In this document: in pieces, positions 18,995-26,837 of the stretch
Layout: each line of letters begins with the position of its first letter
Numbering within the stretch: position 1 is the stretch's first letter
Assembly (NCBI GenBank): GCA_021828285.1
Contig: JAKASG010000020.1
Location: 1-43,152 of the forward strand
DNA from: Acidobacteriota bacterium
GTDB lineage: Bacteria > Acidobacteriota > Terriglobia > UBA7540
Direction: 5' to 3'
DNA length: 43,152 nt
Program-made: the position numbers and the translations under genes
Notes under the pieces: model-generated
Databases searched by the model: none
Told to the model about the DNA's origin: nothing
The model's input: only the letters and a program-made list of their open reading frames with translations

Positions 18995-20095
18995 ATGTTG
19001 ATTCCCGGATACGCGACCGCCGAAGGCACGGCGCGGTTTCGCGCGCGCTTCGAGCCGACGCTCAACTTCCGCCAAGCCGACGGCCTCTCGATTTCCTCGA
19101 TTGGACTGGGAACTTATCTGGGCGATCCCACCGCCGAAGTGGATGCGGGCTACGAAGCTGCAGTAATCCGCGCGGCGGAGCTGGGCGTCAACGTTCTCGA
19201 CTCGGCCATCAATTACCGGCATCAGCGGAGCGAGCGCGCCATCGGCCGGGCGCTTGCGATGCTGATCGGTTCGGGGCGCTTTCGCCGCGATGAATTCGTG
19301 CTCGCGACCAAAGGCGGTTTCCTAAGCTTCGATGGAAGCGAGCCTGCAGATCCCGCCGCCTACTTCAATGAGAAGCTGGTTCGCTCGGGCCTCATCGAGC
19401 CCGGCGACGTTGCGGCGGGATGTCACGCGATCGCGCCGCGGTTTCTTGCCGCGCAAATTGAAGCGAGCCGCCGGAACCTCGGCGTCGAAACTCTGGACCT
19501 CTATTACGTTCACAATCCGGAAACGCAATTGAGCGCGGTTTCTCGCGAGGAATTCTATCGCCGTCTGCGCACGGCCTTTGAAGCGCTCGAAGAGGCCGTC
19601 GCACAAGGCAAGATTCGGATGTATGGGACAGCGACGTGGAACGCCTATCGCGTGGCGCCCGAATCACGCGACGCTGTTTCGCTCGCTGAAGTTCTTCGTG
19701 CCGCTAGACAGGCCGGAGGAGAAAACCATCATTTCCGGGCTATCCAGCTTCCGTTCAATCTGGCCATGCTCGAGGCGCTCGCTTCGGGCACCCAATCCGT
19801 GGATGGAAAATTCATGCCCGCCTTGCGCGCCGCCGAGACCTTCGGCCTGACGGTCTTCGCAAGCGCCACGCTGCTCGAGAGCCGCCTCGCCGCCGGCTTG
19901 CCGGAGCGCATTCAGCAGAAATTCCCCGGCCTCTCGACCGACGCGCAGCGCGCAATTCAATTCGTTCGCTCGGCGCCCGGCGTCGCGTCGGCCCTTGTCG
20001 GCATGAGCCAGCCCGCGCACGTGGAAGAGAATCTGCGGACGGCTGCCGTCCCGCCGCTGACGCCCAAAGCTTTCCGCGCACTTTTTTCAAGCTAA
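18995..20095 (+). CDS. aldo/keto reductase of the microcompartment cluster
   Basis: A 366-residue NAD(P)H-dependent oxidoreductase of the AKR superfamily (TIM barrel). The catalytic tetrad can be placed: Asp and Tyr in DSAINYRHQRSERAIGRAL, Lys in VLATKGG, and His in LDLYYVHNPE. The barrel continues through RMYGTATWNAYRV and closes with ALVGMSQPAHVEENL. Only 12 bases separate it from the third pentamer gene. With a fuculose/rhamnulose-type aldolase in the same cluster, reduction of lactaldehyde to 1,2-propanediol, or the reverse, is a reasonable proposal. No encapsulation helix is obvious at either end. Family is secure, reaction and location inferred. Confidence 0.9.
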   Translation: MLIPGYATAEGTARFRARFEPTLNFRQADGLSISSIGLGTYLGDPTAEVDAGYEAAVIRAAELGVNVLDSAINYRHQRSERAIGRALAMLIGSGRFRRDEFVLATKGGFLSFDGSEPADPAAYFNEKLVRSGLIEPGDVAAGCHAIAPRFLAAQIEASRRNLGVETLDLYYVHNPETQLSAVSREEFYRRLRTAFEALEEAVAQGKIRMYGTATWNAYRVAPESRDAVSLAEVLRAARQAGGENHHFRAIQLPFNLAMLEALASGTQSVDGKFMPALRAAETFGLTVFASATLLESRLAAGLPERIQQKFPGLSTDAQRAIQFVRSAPGVASALVGMSQPAHVEENLRTAAVPPLTPKAFRALFSS

Positions 20096-20100
20096 GAACA

Positions 20101-20145
20101 GCGGCGCGGGATTCGCGCTTCTTGAAGGACGCATCGCCGCGCCGC
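20101..20145. terminator. GC-rich hairpin between convergent genes
   Basis: GCGGCGCGG at 20101-20109 and CCGCGCCGC at 20137-20145 form a perfect 9-bp inverted repeat just after the aldo/keto reductase stop, between it and the converging outer-membrane gene. It may be a shared terminator, but the loop is long (27 bases) and there is no T run. Confidence 0.4.
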
Positions 20146-20189
20146 CACAACCAGAGAATTCCGCCGAATTCGTTACCCCATCACCCCTT

Positions 20190-21086
20190 TCAGAAGCGAT
20201 AGCCGATCGTCATGGAGAGGAGCGGGTAATACTTGAAAGGCGACAGGTCGTTGGAGATTTTGTTTTGTTCCCCCACGACGTTGTTCTGAATGGCAGAGTT
20301 CGTTGCGACATTCTGGCAGTTGGCGCCGTCCGGAGCGCAGGCCGCCCCCGTGAGATTGAGGTTGATTTTGGGCGAACCTTCAAAGGCCACGCCCCCTTCA
20401 ATGTTGAAGCTGAAGTGTTTCCCGTTGCGCGGCACAAGGTTCCCGAACCCGATCATGATCGTCGGCGCGACCTTGTTGAAATAGAGCTTCGCCGTGCCCG
20501 TCACCGGATTCGAAGCCTCGCTCAAGTACTGGGTGCCGTTCAGCGTAAACGTTTGCCCTCCCGCGACATTGGCCGATGCGTTCACGTGATTGTCGTTGTA
20601 AACCATGAGCCCAGGGCTCAAGTGGAAGGCGTGCGCAAAGGGAAACCAGTCGAAATGCGCGTCCACGGAGGCCCATCGCAGATCCCCGTTGTACTGGATT
20701 CCATTGTTGCTGTAGCCGCGGCTATAGCTGAAAAAGTTGAAACCGCCGCGAAAGTTGGTGGAATGCGTCAAGCGGACCGCAGCCTCTCCGCCAAAGCCAA
20801 GCGATGACAAGCGGAAGCCGGCGCCCACGCGGCCTGCTCCGCCTTTCCCGCCTTCGGCCGCTGCCTGCGGCTCGCCGGCAGGCGGTGGCGTTGCCGGCTG
20901 TTCCTCGGTTGTCGTTGAGGGCGCCGAGGATTGCTGCTGGCTTTGTGCGGCAGGCTCCTGTTGCTGACTGGTGGCATCCTGTGCAGCAATCGGGCGTGCC
21001 AGAATCAAGCCCAGCGTCAGCGCGGCCAAAACTGCCGGCACTTGCTTTAACTTCCGTTCACGAACAAAATTCTCCGATGCTTCCAT
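20190..21086 (-). CDS. outer-membrane beta-barrel protein
   Basis: A 298-residue exported protein. A signal peptide (about 1-35, KQVPAVLAALTLGLILARPIAAQ) is followed by a low-complexity Gln/Ser/Pro/Glu linker (about 37-78). The rest has alternating hydrophobic and polar strands with aromatic girdles (RGGFNFFSYSRGY, VDAHFDWFPF, LSPGLMVYND, KHFSFNIEGGVAFEG) and ends MTIGYRF. A C-terminal aromatic residue is the usual barrel-assembly signal. The GGGGAGG site 5 bases before the ATG supports the start. No specific family is recognised; a small porin-like or OmpA/OmpW-like barrel is most likely. It is divergent from the small secreted protein upstream. Confidence 0.75.
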   Translation of the reverse strand: MEASENFVRERKLKQVPAVLAALTLGLILARPIAAQDATSQQQEPAAQSQQQSSAPSTTTEEQPATPPPAGEPQAAAEGGKGGAGRVGAGFRLSSLGFGGEAAVRLTHSTNFRGGFNFFSYSRGYSNNGIQYNGDLRWASVDAHFDWFPFAHAFHLSPGLMVYNDNHVNASANVAGGQTFTLNGTQYLSEASNPVTGTAKLYFNKVAPTIMIGFGNLVPRNGKHFSFNIEGGVAFEGSPKINLNLTGAACAPDGANCQNVATNSAIQNNVVGEQNKISNDLSPFKYYPLLSMTIGYRF

Positions 21087-21128
21087 CCTGTTCCTCCCCT
21101 AGGAATTTAAGTGATGCCTCTATTTATA

Positions 21129-21150
21129 AGGTCTGCAGGCCTGCAGACCT
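21129..21150. promoter_or_regulatory. 22-bp perfect palindrome upstream of the barrel gene
   Basis: The arm AGGTCTGCAGG is followed directly by its exact reverse complement CCTGCAGACCT with no spacer. It lies 43 bases before the barrel gene start, next to an AT-rich stretch (21115-21128). The size and lack of a loop suit a dimeric-repressor operator better than an RNA hairpin. Confidence 0.6.
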
Positions 21151-21206
21151 CCGGTTGACTTCTCGGCGGTCATGGAGCTGCTGCTTCCACAAAAGCTACA
21201 CCCTCC

Positions 21207-21229
21207 ATTCGATCATTTTCCGATCGAAT
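21207..21229. promoter_or_regulatory. 8-bp inverted repeat, candidate operator
   Basis: ATTCGATC (21207-21214) and GATCGAAT (21222-21229) are perfect reverse complements with a 7-base spacer, in the same divergent region as the 22-bp palindrome. The form suits an HTH-dimer binding site. Confidence 0.4.
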
Positions 21230-21437
21230 TCAATGCACCTCGCGAAGTAGCTTACCAGACTTTAACCAAGGCGCAATGGCACTTTAGTGGGGGTATAGAA
21301 TGGCGCGTTTGTGAGGGAAGGCCTCGCCTTGCGCATTGCCAATAACTTCGCTATTCGGGTGTCGGGCCGGCGCAGGATTCTTGAGCGCAGCCCGCCCGTG
21401 TCGCTCAAGGCACTGAACATTGTATGAACATTTAGTA

Positions 21438-21466
21438 TTGACTTGGCTTATGTGCGATGGTAATTT
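21438..21466 (+). promoter_or_regulatory. sigma70-type promoter of the small secreted protein gene
   Basis: TTGACT (21438-21443) and TAATTT (21461-21466) are separated by exactly 17 bases. The expected transcript begins around 21473, about 54 bases before the ATG. Confidence 0.6.
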
Positions 21467-21526
21467 GTTCCCGCACGCGCAGTCCACCGAACTGAATCAT
21501 CGCTATCCAAAGGAGAGTGAACGTTC

Positions 21527-21865
21527 ATGAAGAAGCTTGCTGCGTTATTTGCGACGCTGCCGCTCGCGCTGGTTCTCGCAACTTCCGCTCATGCGACGAC
21601 GGCGAAGAAGCGCTCGACCCGGAAGAAGGCCACTCCGGGACCGCACCGGTATTATGGGGATATCCGAAGCGAAGGCGGAAGCTACGTCTTTGTCACTCGC
21701 GGGAAAGCGCTGAAGATCAACAATCAGGATTTTGCCGGTTTGAAGGACGCCGCAGGCAAACACGTGCGCCTGATGTGCACCCGCAGGAACGATGCCGTGA
21801 CCATCTCAAGCCTGGCTGTGATCAAGCCGCGGCCTCGAAGAAAAACAAAAGCAATGAAGAAGTAA
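21527..21865 (+). CDS. small secreted basic protein of unknown function
   Basis: A 112-residue protein with a clear signal peptide (MKKLAALFATLPLALVLATSAHA, about 1-23). A Lys/Arg/Ser/Thr-rich stretch follows (about 25-36), then a short beta-rich domain (YYGDIRSEGGSYVFVTRGKALKINNQDFAGLKDAAGKHVRLMCTRRNDAVTISSLAVI) and a very basic tail. The domain length and pattern suggest a small OB- or barrel-like fold, but no family is recognised. AAAGGAGAG lies about 8 bases before the ATG and a good promoter lies upstream, so expression is likely. Confidence 0.75.
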   Translation: MKKLAALFATLPLALVLATSAHATTAKKRSTRKKATPGPHRYYGDIRSEGGSYVFVTRGKALKINNQDFAGLKDAAGKHVRLMCTRRNDAVTISSLAVIKPRPRRKTKAMKK

Positions 21866-22105
21866 GCGGCGACTTGAGGAGAGCTTCGGCCGCGTCCGCC
21901 AGAGCGCATGCGCGCGGGCTAGTTCGCGTGCCCATGTGTGGAATCGAGCTCGTATGCCCATCGCGTTGTACGAGGGCGCTCGGGATTTCCTGTCTCCGCT
22001 TCGCACCTTGCTGCGAAACCCTGCCTCGTTTGCAAAAATCCAGCCGGTCAACCCGCGCCAGGCGGTGTATACTCTGGCGTTCTGGCGTTTGATGAGGAGG
22101 GGATG

Positions 22106-25100
22106 ATGAAGAGACGGTTGAGCTTATTCCTGCTTTTTGGCCTTTTTTTGACAATCAATTTGATGGCGACGGCGGGCGGCTTCGGCCAGCAGGTCAGCCC
22201 CGCGCTTTACCGCAGCATGAAGTGGCGGATGATCGGCCCCTACCGCGGCGGGCGGACGCGCGCGGCCTGCGGCGTGGCAAGCGAGCCGAATGTTTTTTAC
22301 ATCGGCGCTGTGGATGGCGGCGTTTGGAAATCGGACGATTACGGGCGAACCTGGAGGCCGATTTTCGACCACGAGCCGACGCAATCCATCGGCGCCATCG
22401 CCGTGGCGCCTTCCGATCCGAATGTCGTTTACGTAGCGAGCGGCGAAGGCTTGCAGCGGCCCGACCTTTCGGTGGGCGACGGCGTTTACAAATCCACCGA
22501 CGCGGGCAAAACATGGACGTATCTCGGATTGCGCGATAGCGAGCAAATTCCGGCGCTCGCCGTGGACCCGCAGAATCCCGACACGGTTTTTGCCGCCGTG
22601 CTCGGCCATCCTTACGGCCCGAACACTGAGCGAGGCATCTTCCGCTCGACCGACGGCGGCAAAACCTGGCAGAAAGTCCTCTATGTGGATGAGAATACGG
22701 GCGGCGACGACGTGGTGATTGACCCGTCGAACCCTCAGATCGTTTACGCCACGCTTTGGCGCGCGCGCCAGGGGCCCTGGGAAGATAACAACGCTTACGG
22801 CGGAGCGGGCGGCGGAATTTTCAAATCCACGGACGGCGGAACGACCTGGCAGCGCCTCACGGGCGGCTTGCCGGAACATTTGGTCCAAGCTTATGTCGCC
22901 ATCGCGGCGAGCGATCCGGACCGGCTTTATGCTACGGTCGCAATGACAGCGACCAGCGGTTACCAATCCGGCCGCGGGCTCGGCATCTATCGCTCGGACG
23001 ATGCCGGCGCGCATTGGTACCGCGCCACCACCGACCCTCGTCCCGCCGAGCGCATCGGTGGCGGCGATTTGCCTGTGCCGGCGGTTGATCCCAAAAATCC
23101 CGACGTCGTCTATAGCACGAGCATCGTCACCTGGCGCTCGACCGACGGCGGCAAAACGTGGACCGGCATCCGAGGCGCGCCCGGCGGAGACGATTACCAG
23201 AACATTTGGATCAATCCGGTGAATCCGGACATCATTCTTCTCGTCGGCGATCAGGGCGCGCTCGTGACCGTCAACGGAGGCAAGACCTGGAGTTCGTGGT
23301 ATAACCAACCGACCGCGCAGCTCTATCACGTCATCACCGACAACCAGTTTCCCTACCGCGTTTACGGCGGGCAGCAGGAAAGCGGGTCCGTCGGAATTTC
23401 GAGCCGCGGCAACGACGGGGAAATCACTTTCCGCAACTGGCATCCGGTCGGGGTCATCGAATACGGCTACGTCGCGCCCGACCCCCTCCATCCGAACATC
23501 GTTTACGGCGCTGGGCGAAACGAAGTCTCAAAGTTCAACTGGGTGACGGGACAAGTGCAGAACGTCTCGCCCATTCCCGTCAATAGCCGCAAATATCGCG
23601 CCGACCGCACGGAGCCGATCGTTTTTTCTCCCGTTGACCCGCACGTTCTCTATTACGCCGCGAACGTTTTGTTCAAGACCACGGACGGAGGCCAGTCCTG
23701 GCAGGCCATCAGCCCGGACCTGACGCGCCCGGATCCCGGCATTCCCGCAAGCCTCGGCACGCTGGCCGTGAAGAGCGCTTACGCGCATAAAGTGCGGGGC
23801 GCGATTTACGCCGTCGCGCCGTCATTCAAGGACGTCAACACGATTTGGGCCGGCACGGACGACGGCTGGGTCTGGGTCACGCACGATGGCGGCAAGCACT
23901 GGACGAACGTCACGCCGCCCGGAATCATTCCGTGGATGAAAGTCGCGCAGATTTCCGCATCGCATTTTGACGACGAGACCGCCTATGTTTCATTCAGCGG
24001 CTTTCGCATTGACGACATGCATCCCGTGATCTACCGCACGCACGACGGCGGAAAAACCTGGAAGCTCATCGTCAACGGCTTGCCGGCTGATTCGCCCGTG
24101 AATACCGTCCGCGAAGATCCCGTCCGCAAGGGTCTGCTTTTCGCGGGCACGGAAACGGCCGTTTGGGTTTCTTTCAACGACGGCGACAACTGGCAATCGC
24201 TGCAATTGAATTTGCCGCACACTTCAATGCGCGATTTGTGGATTCACGAGGATGATTTGATTGTCGCCACCCATGGGCGCTCGTTCTGGATTCTCGATGA
24301 CATCACTCCGCTCGAACAGGCCCGCGCATCGGTTGAAGACGCAAGCGCCTTTCTCTTCAAGCCCGAAACGGCCTGGCGCATTCGCCGCGATACCAACACC
24401 GATACGCCGCTTCCGCCCGATGAGCCTGCGGGCAAGAATCCGCCTTCGGGCGCGATCCTCGATTATTATTTGAAATCGGGCGCGAGCGGTCCGGTCACGC
24501 TCGAAATTCTCGACGCCGAAGGGCATGTCGCGCGGCGCTATTCGAGCGCGCAAAAGCCGGCCTTCACGCTCGCCGAGCTCAAGAAATCCGCGCAGATCCC
24601 GACGTATTGGATCCGCATGCCGAAAATTCTGCCCGCGAGCGCCGGCATGCATCGCTGGGTCTGGGATCTCCATTACGCACGGCCGGCATCGTTGCACTAC
24701 GACTATCCGATCTCTGCGGTTCCGCATAATACGCCGAGCACGCCGCAAGGCCCGCGTGCTTTGCCGGGCCGTTACACGGTGAAGCTCACGGCGGACGGCG
24801 AGACGTACACTCAGCCGCTCGTCGTCAAGATGGATCCGCGCGTCAACGTCACGCCGGGTGCGCTCGCCGCGCAATTCAAGCTCGAAACGGAAATCGCCGC
24901 GGGGATGGACGGCTCCTTCAGCGCGCTCAAGCAGGCTCGCGACATCGAGACGCAGCTCAAGCAGCTCAAATCACGCGTTGCTGCAGGCGCCGTTGCGAAA
25001 ACGGTTACAGCGCTTGAAGCGAAGGTCACGCCCTTCATCGGAACGCCGGGCGGATTCTTCGCCATGATGGAAGGCAAACAAGTGCCGCCGAGCTTCACGA

Positions 25101-25330
25101 TGCTGAACAGCCGGCTCGGCGAGCTTTACGGCCTTGTGGACGCCGCGGACGCCGCGCCGACCGACGCCGAAGCCGCGGCCTATCCGCCGCTGGCCCAGGC
25201 TCTCTCGACGCTGCTCGCCCGCTGGAAGAAACTCGTGACGCGCGATGTCCCCGCGCTCAATCACGAGCTCCGCAGCGCGCATGTGCCTGTCGTCTCGTTT
25301 GGCCCGGCAAGCGATTCGAGTCATCCGTAA
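22106..25330 (+). CDS. secreted VPS10/sortilin-like beta-propeller (BNR-repeat) protein
   Basis: A 1074-residue exported protein. A signal peptide (about 1-30) precedes repeated propeller blades with Asp-box (BNR) motifs: WKSDDYGRTW, YKSTDAGKTW, FRSTDGGKTW, FKSTDGGTTW, YRSDDAGAHW, WRSTDGGKTW, FKTTDGGQSW, THDGGKHW and YRTHDGGKTW. The region beyond about residue 750 (THGRSFWILDDITPLEQ, GMHRWVWDLHYARP) matches the C-terminal part seen in large bacterial proteins often labelled glycosyl hydrolase or sortilin-like. Enzymatic activity has not been established for most of these; peptide or glycan binding, or lyase activity, are possible. ATG at 22106 is preferred because GAGGAGG ends 5 bases upstream; ATG at 22103 is an alternative. 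Confidence 0.85.
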   Translation: MKRRLSLFLLFGLFLTINLMATAGGFGQQVSPALYRSMKWRMIGPYRGGRTRAACGVASEPNVFYIGAVDGGVWKSDDYGRTWRPIFDHEPTQSIGAIAVAPSDPNVVYVASGEGLQRPDLSVGDGVYKSTDAGKTWTYLGLRDSEQIPALAVDPQNPDTVFAAVLGHPYGPNTERGIFRSTDGGKTWQKVLYVDENTGGDDVVIDPSNPQIVYATLWRARQGPWEDNNAYGGAGGGIFKSTDGGTTWQRLTGGLPEHLVQAYVAIAASDPDRLYATVAMTATSGYQSGRGLGIYRSDDAGAHWYRATTDPRPAERIGGGDLPVPAVDPKNPDVVYSTSIVTWRSTDGGKTWTGIRGAPGGDDYQNIWINPVNPDIILLVGDQGALVTVNGGKTWSSWYNQPTAQLYHVITDNQFPYRVYGGQQESGSVGISSRGNDGEITFRNWHPVGVIEYGYVAPDPLHPNIVYGAGRNEVSKFNWVTGQVQNVSPIPVNSRKYRADRTEPIVFSPVDPHVLYYAANVLFKTTDGGQSWQAISPDLTRPDPGIPASLGTLAVKSAYAHKVRGAIYAVAPSFKDVNTIWAGTDDGWVWVTHDGGKHWTNVTPPGIIPWMKVAQISASHFDDETAYVSFSGFRIDDMHPVIYRTHDGGKTWKLIVNGLPADSPVNTVREDPVRKGLLFAGTETAVWVSFNDGDNWQSLQLNLPHTSMRDLWIHEDDLIVATHGRSFWILDDITPLEQARASVEDASAFLFKPETAWRIRRDTNTDTPLPPDEPAGKNPPSGAILDYYLKSGASGPVTLEILDAEGHVARRYSSAQKPAFTLAELKKSAQIPTYWIRMPKILPASAGMHRWVWDLHYARPASLHYDYPISAVPHNTPSTPQGPRALPGRYTVKLTADGETYTQPLVVKMDPRVNVTPGALAAQFKLETEIAAGMDGSFSALKQARDIETQLKQLKSRVAAGAVAKTVTALEAKVTPFIGTPGGFFAMMEGKQVPPSFTMLNSRLGELYGLVDAADAAPTDAEAAAYPPLAQALSTLLARWKKLVTRDVPALNHELRSAHVPVVSFGPASDSSHP

Positions 25331-25394
25331 GGGCGAATCGTGAATTGCCGCCGGCCTTCAAAACCGGCGCGAGAGCTCTGATGCAAACGCGCGC

Positions 25395-26171
25395 TTAGGA
25401 ACGTTCGCTCGCAAGCGCCGCATAAATTTCGGCGGGCGGCTCGCTTTCAAACGGCGCCGTGCGGCGCTCGGCGGCGACGGCGCCGACAATGAGGACCGCT
25501 GGCGCAGGAAGGCGCGGACTTTGCGGAAGATTGCGGAGATGGGTGCGCGCTATTTTCTGCCCGGGCGTTGCTGCGCCGGAGACTATCAGGCAAGGCGTAT
25601 CGGCAGACCATCCGGCGGCGGTCAGTTCCTCGGCGAATCGTCCGTAGAATTCACCCGGCATATAAATCGCAAGTGTCGCGTCGCACGCAATCCCTCCGCC
25701 CGATGAATCGCGCGCGAGGGATGCGGCAGCACGGCGCCCCGCGAGAAAAACGAGTTTTGAGGCGAATCGCCGGTCGGTGAGCGAGATTCCGGCGGCCGCA
25801 GCGGCGGCGAACGCGGCCGTGACGCCCGGAACGATTTCAAATTCGACGCCCGCCTCGCCGAGGGCGTCGCACTCTTCGCCTGCGCGGCCGAAGACCAGCG
25901 GATCGCCGCCCTTCAACCGAACGACCGCTCGCCCATCGCTTGCATGCGCGATCATCAGCGCGTTGATCTCTTCCTGAACGACTCCTTTTCGCCCGCACCG
26001 CTTCCCGACGTTCACGACGAGCGCCGAGGACGAAGCGAGCGAGAGAATCTCGGGCGTCACCAAATCGTCGTGGAGCACGACGTCCGCTTCACGCAGGATT
26101 CGCGCGGCTTTGACCGTCAGCAGTTCGGGATCGCCCGGTCCCGCGCCCACCAAATAAACTTTGCCTTTCAT
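25395..26171 (-). CDS. cobA: uroporphyrinogen-III C-methyltransferase (SUMT)
   Basis: This enzyme methylates uroporphyrinogen III at C2 and C7 with S-adenosylmethionine to give precorrin-2, the entry to siroheme and cobalamin. The 258-residue protein shows VYLVGAGPGDPELLTVKA (7-20), VVLHDDLV, LKGGDPLVFGRAGEE (about 85-99), VPGVTAAFAAAAAAGISLTDR and MPGEFYGRFAEELTAAGW. It is a stand-alone methyltransferase, not a CysG fusion. Its ATG overlaps the stop of the precorrin-2 dehydrogenase gene by 4 bases (ATGA), indicating translational coupling. The siroheme enzyme is encoded upstream in the same operon, so siroheme is the obvious product. Confidence 0.95.
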   Translation of the reverse strand: MKGKVYLVGAGPGDPELLTVKAARILREADVVLHDDLVTPEILSLASSSALVVNVGKRCGRKGVVQEEINALMIAHASDGRAVVRLKGGDPLVFGRAGEECDALGEAGVEFEIVPGVTAAFAAAAAAGISLTDRRFASKLVFLAGRRAAASLARDSSGGGIACDATLAIYMPGEFYGRFAEELTAAGWSADTPCLIVSGAATPGQKIARTHLRNLPQSPRLPAPAVLIVGAVAAERRTAPFESEPPAEIYAALASERS

Positions 26172-26788
26172 AAATCCCCTTTCCGGCCCCGCGCTCCTGC
26201 CGAGCGCCGATACGATTCATAAGCCGGGCGGCTTGCAATCCGATGCAGCGCCCGCCTGCGTCGCTCCGGTCCAATCGCCCGAGAAGAAAGCTTGTCTCTC
26301 GCTTCGCCCAGCCGCTCGACCCACGCCTCATAATCCGGCCCGAACTCCACTTCGAGATCCTTACGCAGCCGTTGCGCGAGCGCCGGGCTGCGGCCTCCCG
26401 TCGAAATTGCGATCTGGAGCGCGCCGCGCCGCACGACCGCGGGATAATAAAAATCGCAGCGCGGCGGATCATCCACGACGTTGCACCAGATGCCGCGCCG
26501 CCGGCACTCCTCGAAAATCCGCTCATGGACCGCAGGCGATGACGTCGCGGCCACGACGAGCGCGGCGCCTTCAAGGTCCGAGGGCGCAAACTCGCGCGCG
26601 TGCCAGAGGATTCTCACTTCGCGCGCCCATTGCGCGATGGCTTCCGTCGCTTGCGGCGCCACCACGCAAAGCTCGGCGCCCGCTTCGATCAGCCCCGCGA
26701 TCTTGCCTTCGGCCACGCGCCCCGCGCCCACGACAAGGCAGCGCCGTCCTTCGAGCTTGACGAACATTGGAAAAAGCGTCTTCGGCAT
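26168..26788 (-). CDS. precorrin-2 dehydrogenase / sirohydrochlorin ferrochelatase
   Basis: It oxidises precorrin-2 to sirohydrochlorin with NAD+ and may insert iron to form siroheme (Met8p/SirC family, corresponding to the CysG N-terminal half). MFVKLEGRRCLVVGAGRVAEGKIAGLIEAGA gives the Rossmann dinucleotide site (about 8-38). NVVDDPPRCDFYYPAVVRRGALQIAISTGGRSPALAQRLRKDLE carries the Asp used in catalysis and the conserved ISTGG segment. The 206-residue length is normal for the stand-alone form. GGAGG lies 6 bases before the ATG. It starts 49 bases after the reductase gene and overlaps cobA by 4 bases. Confidence 0.95.
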   Translation of the reverse strand: MPKTLFPMFVKLEGRRCLVVGAGRVAEGKIAGLIEAGAELCVVAPQATEAIAQWAREVRILWHAREFAPSDLEGAALVVAATSSPAVHERIFEECRRRGIWCNVVDDPPRCDFYYPAVVRRGALQIAISTGGRSPALAQRLRKDLEVEFGPDYEAWVERLGEARDKLSSRAIGPERRRRALHRIASRPAYESYRRSAGARGRKGDL

Positions 26789-26837
26789 TCATCCTCCAAA
26801 TCCGCTGGCCTTTACGTCATCGCTCTGCACCAGCGCT

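Larger units (their letters stand above)
21087..21526. other. divergent intergenic region with palindromes and a promoter
   Basis: This 440-base region separates the minus-strand barrel gene from the plus-strand small secreted protein. It holds no convincing gene. It contains a 22-bp perfect palindrome, an 8-bp inverted repeat and a clear plus-strand promoter, each listed separately. The stretch from about 21235 to 21430 shows nothing else I can support. Confidence 0.7.
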
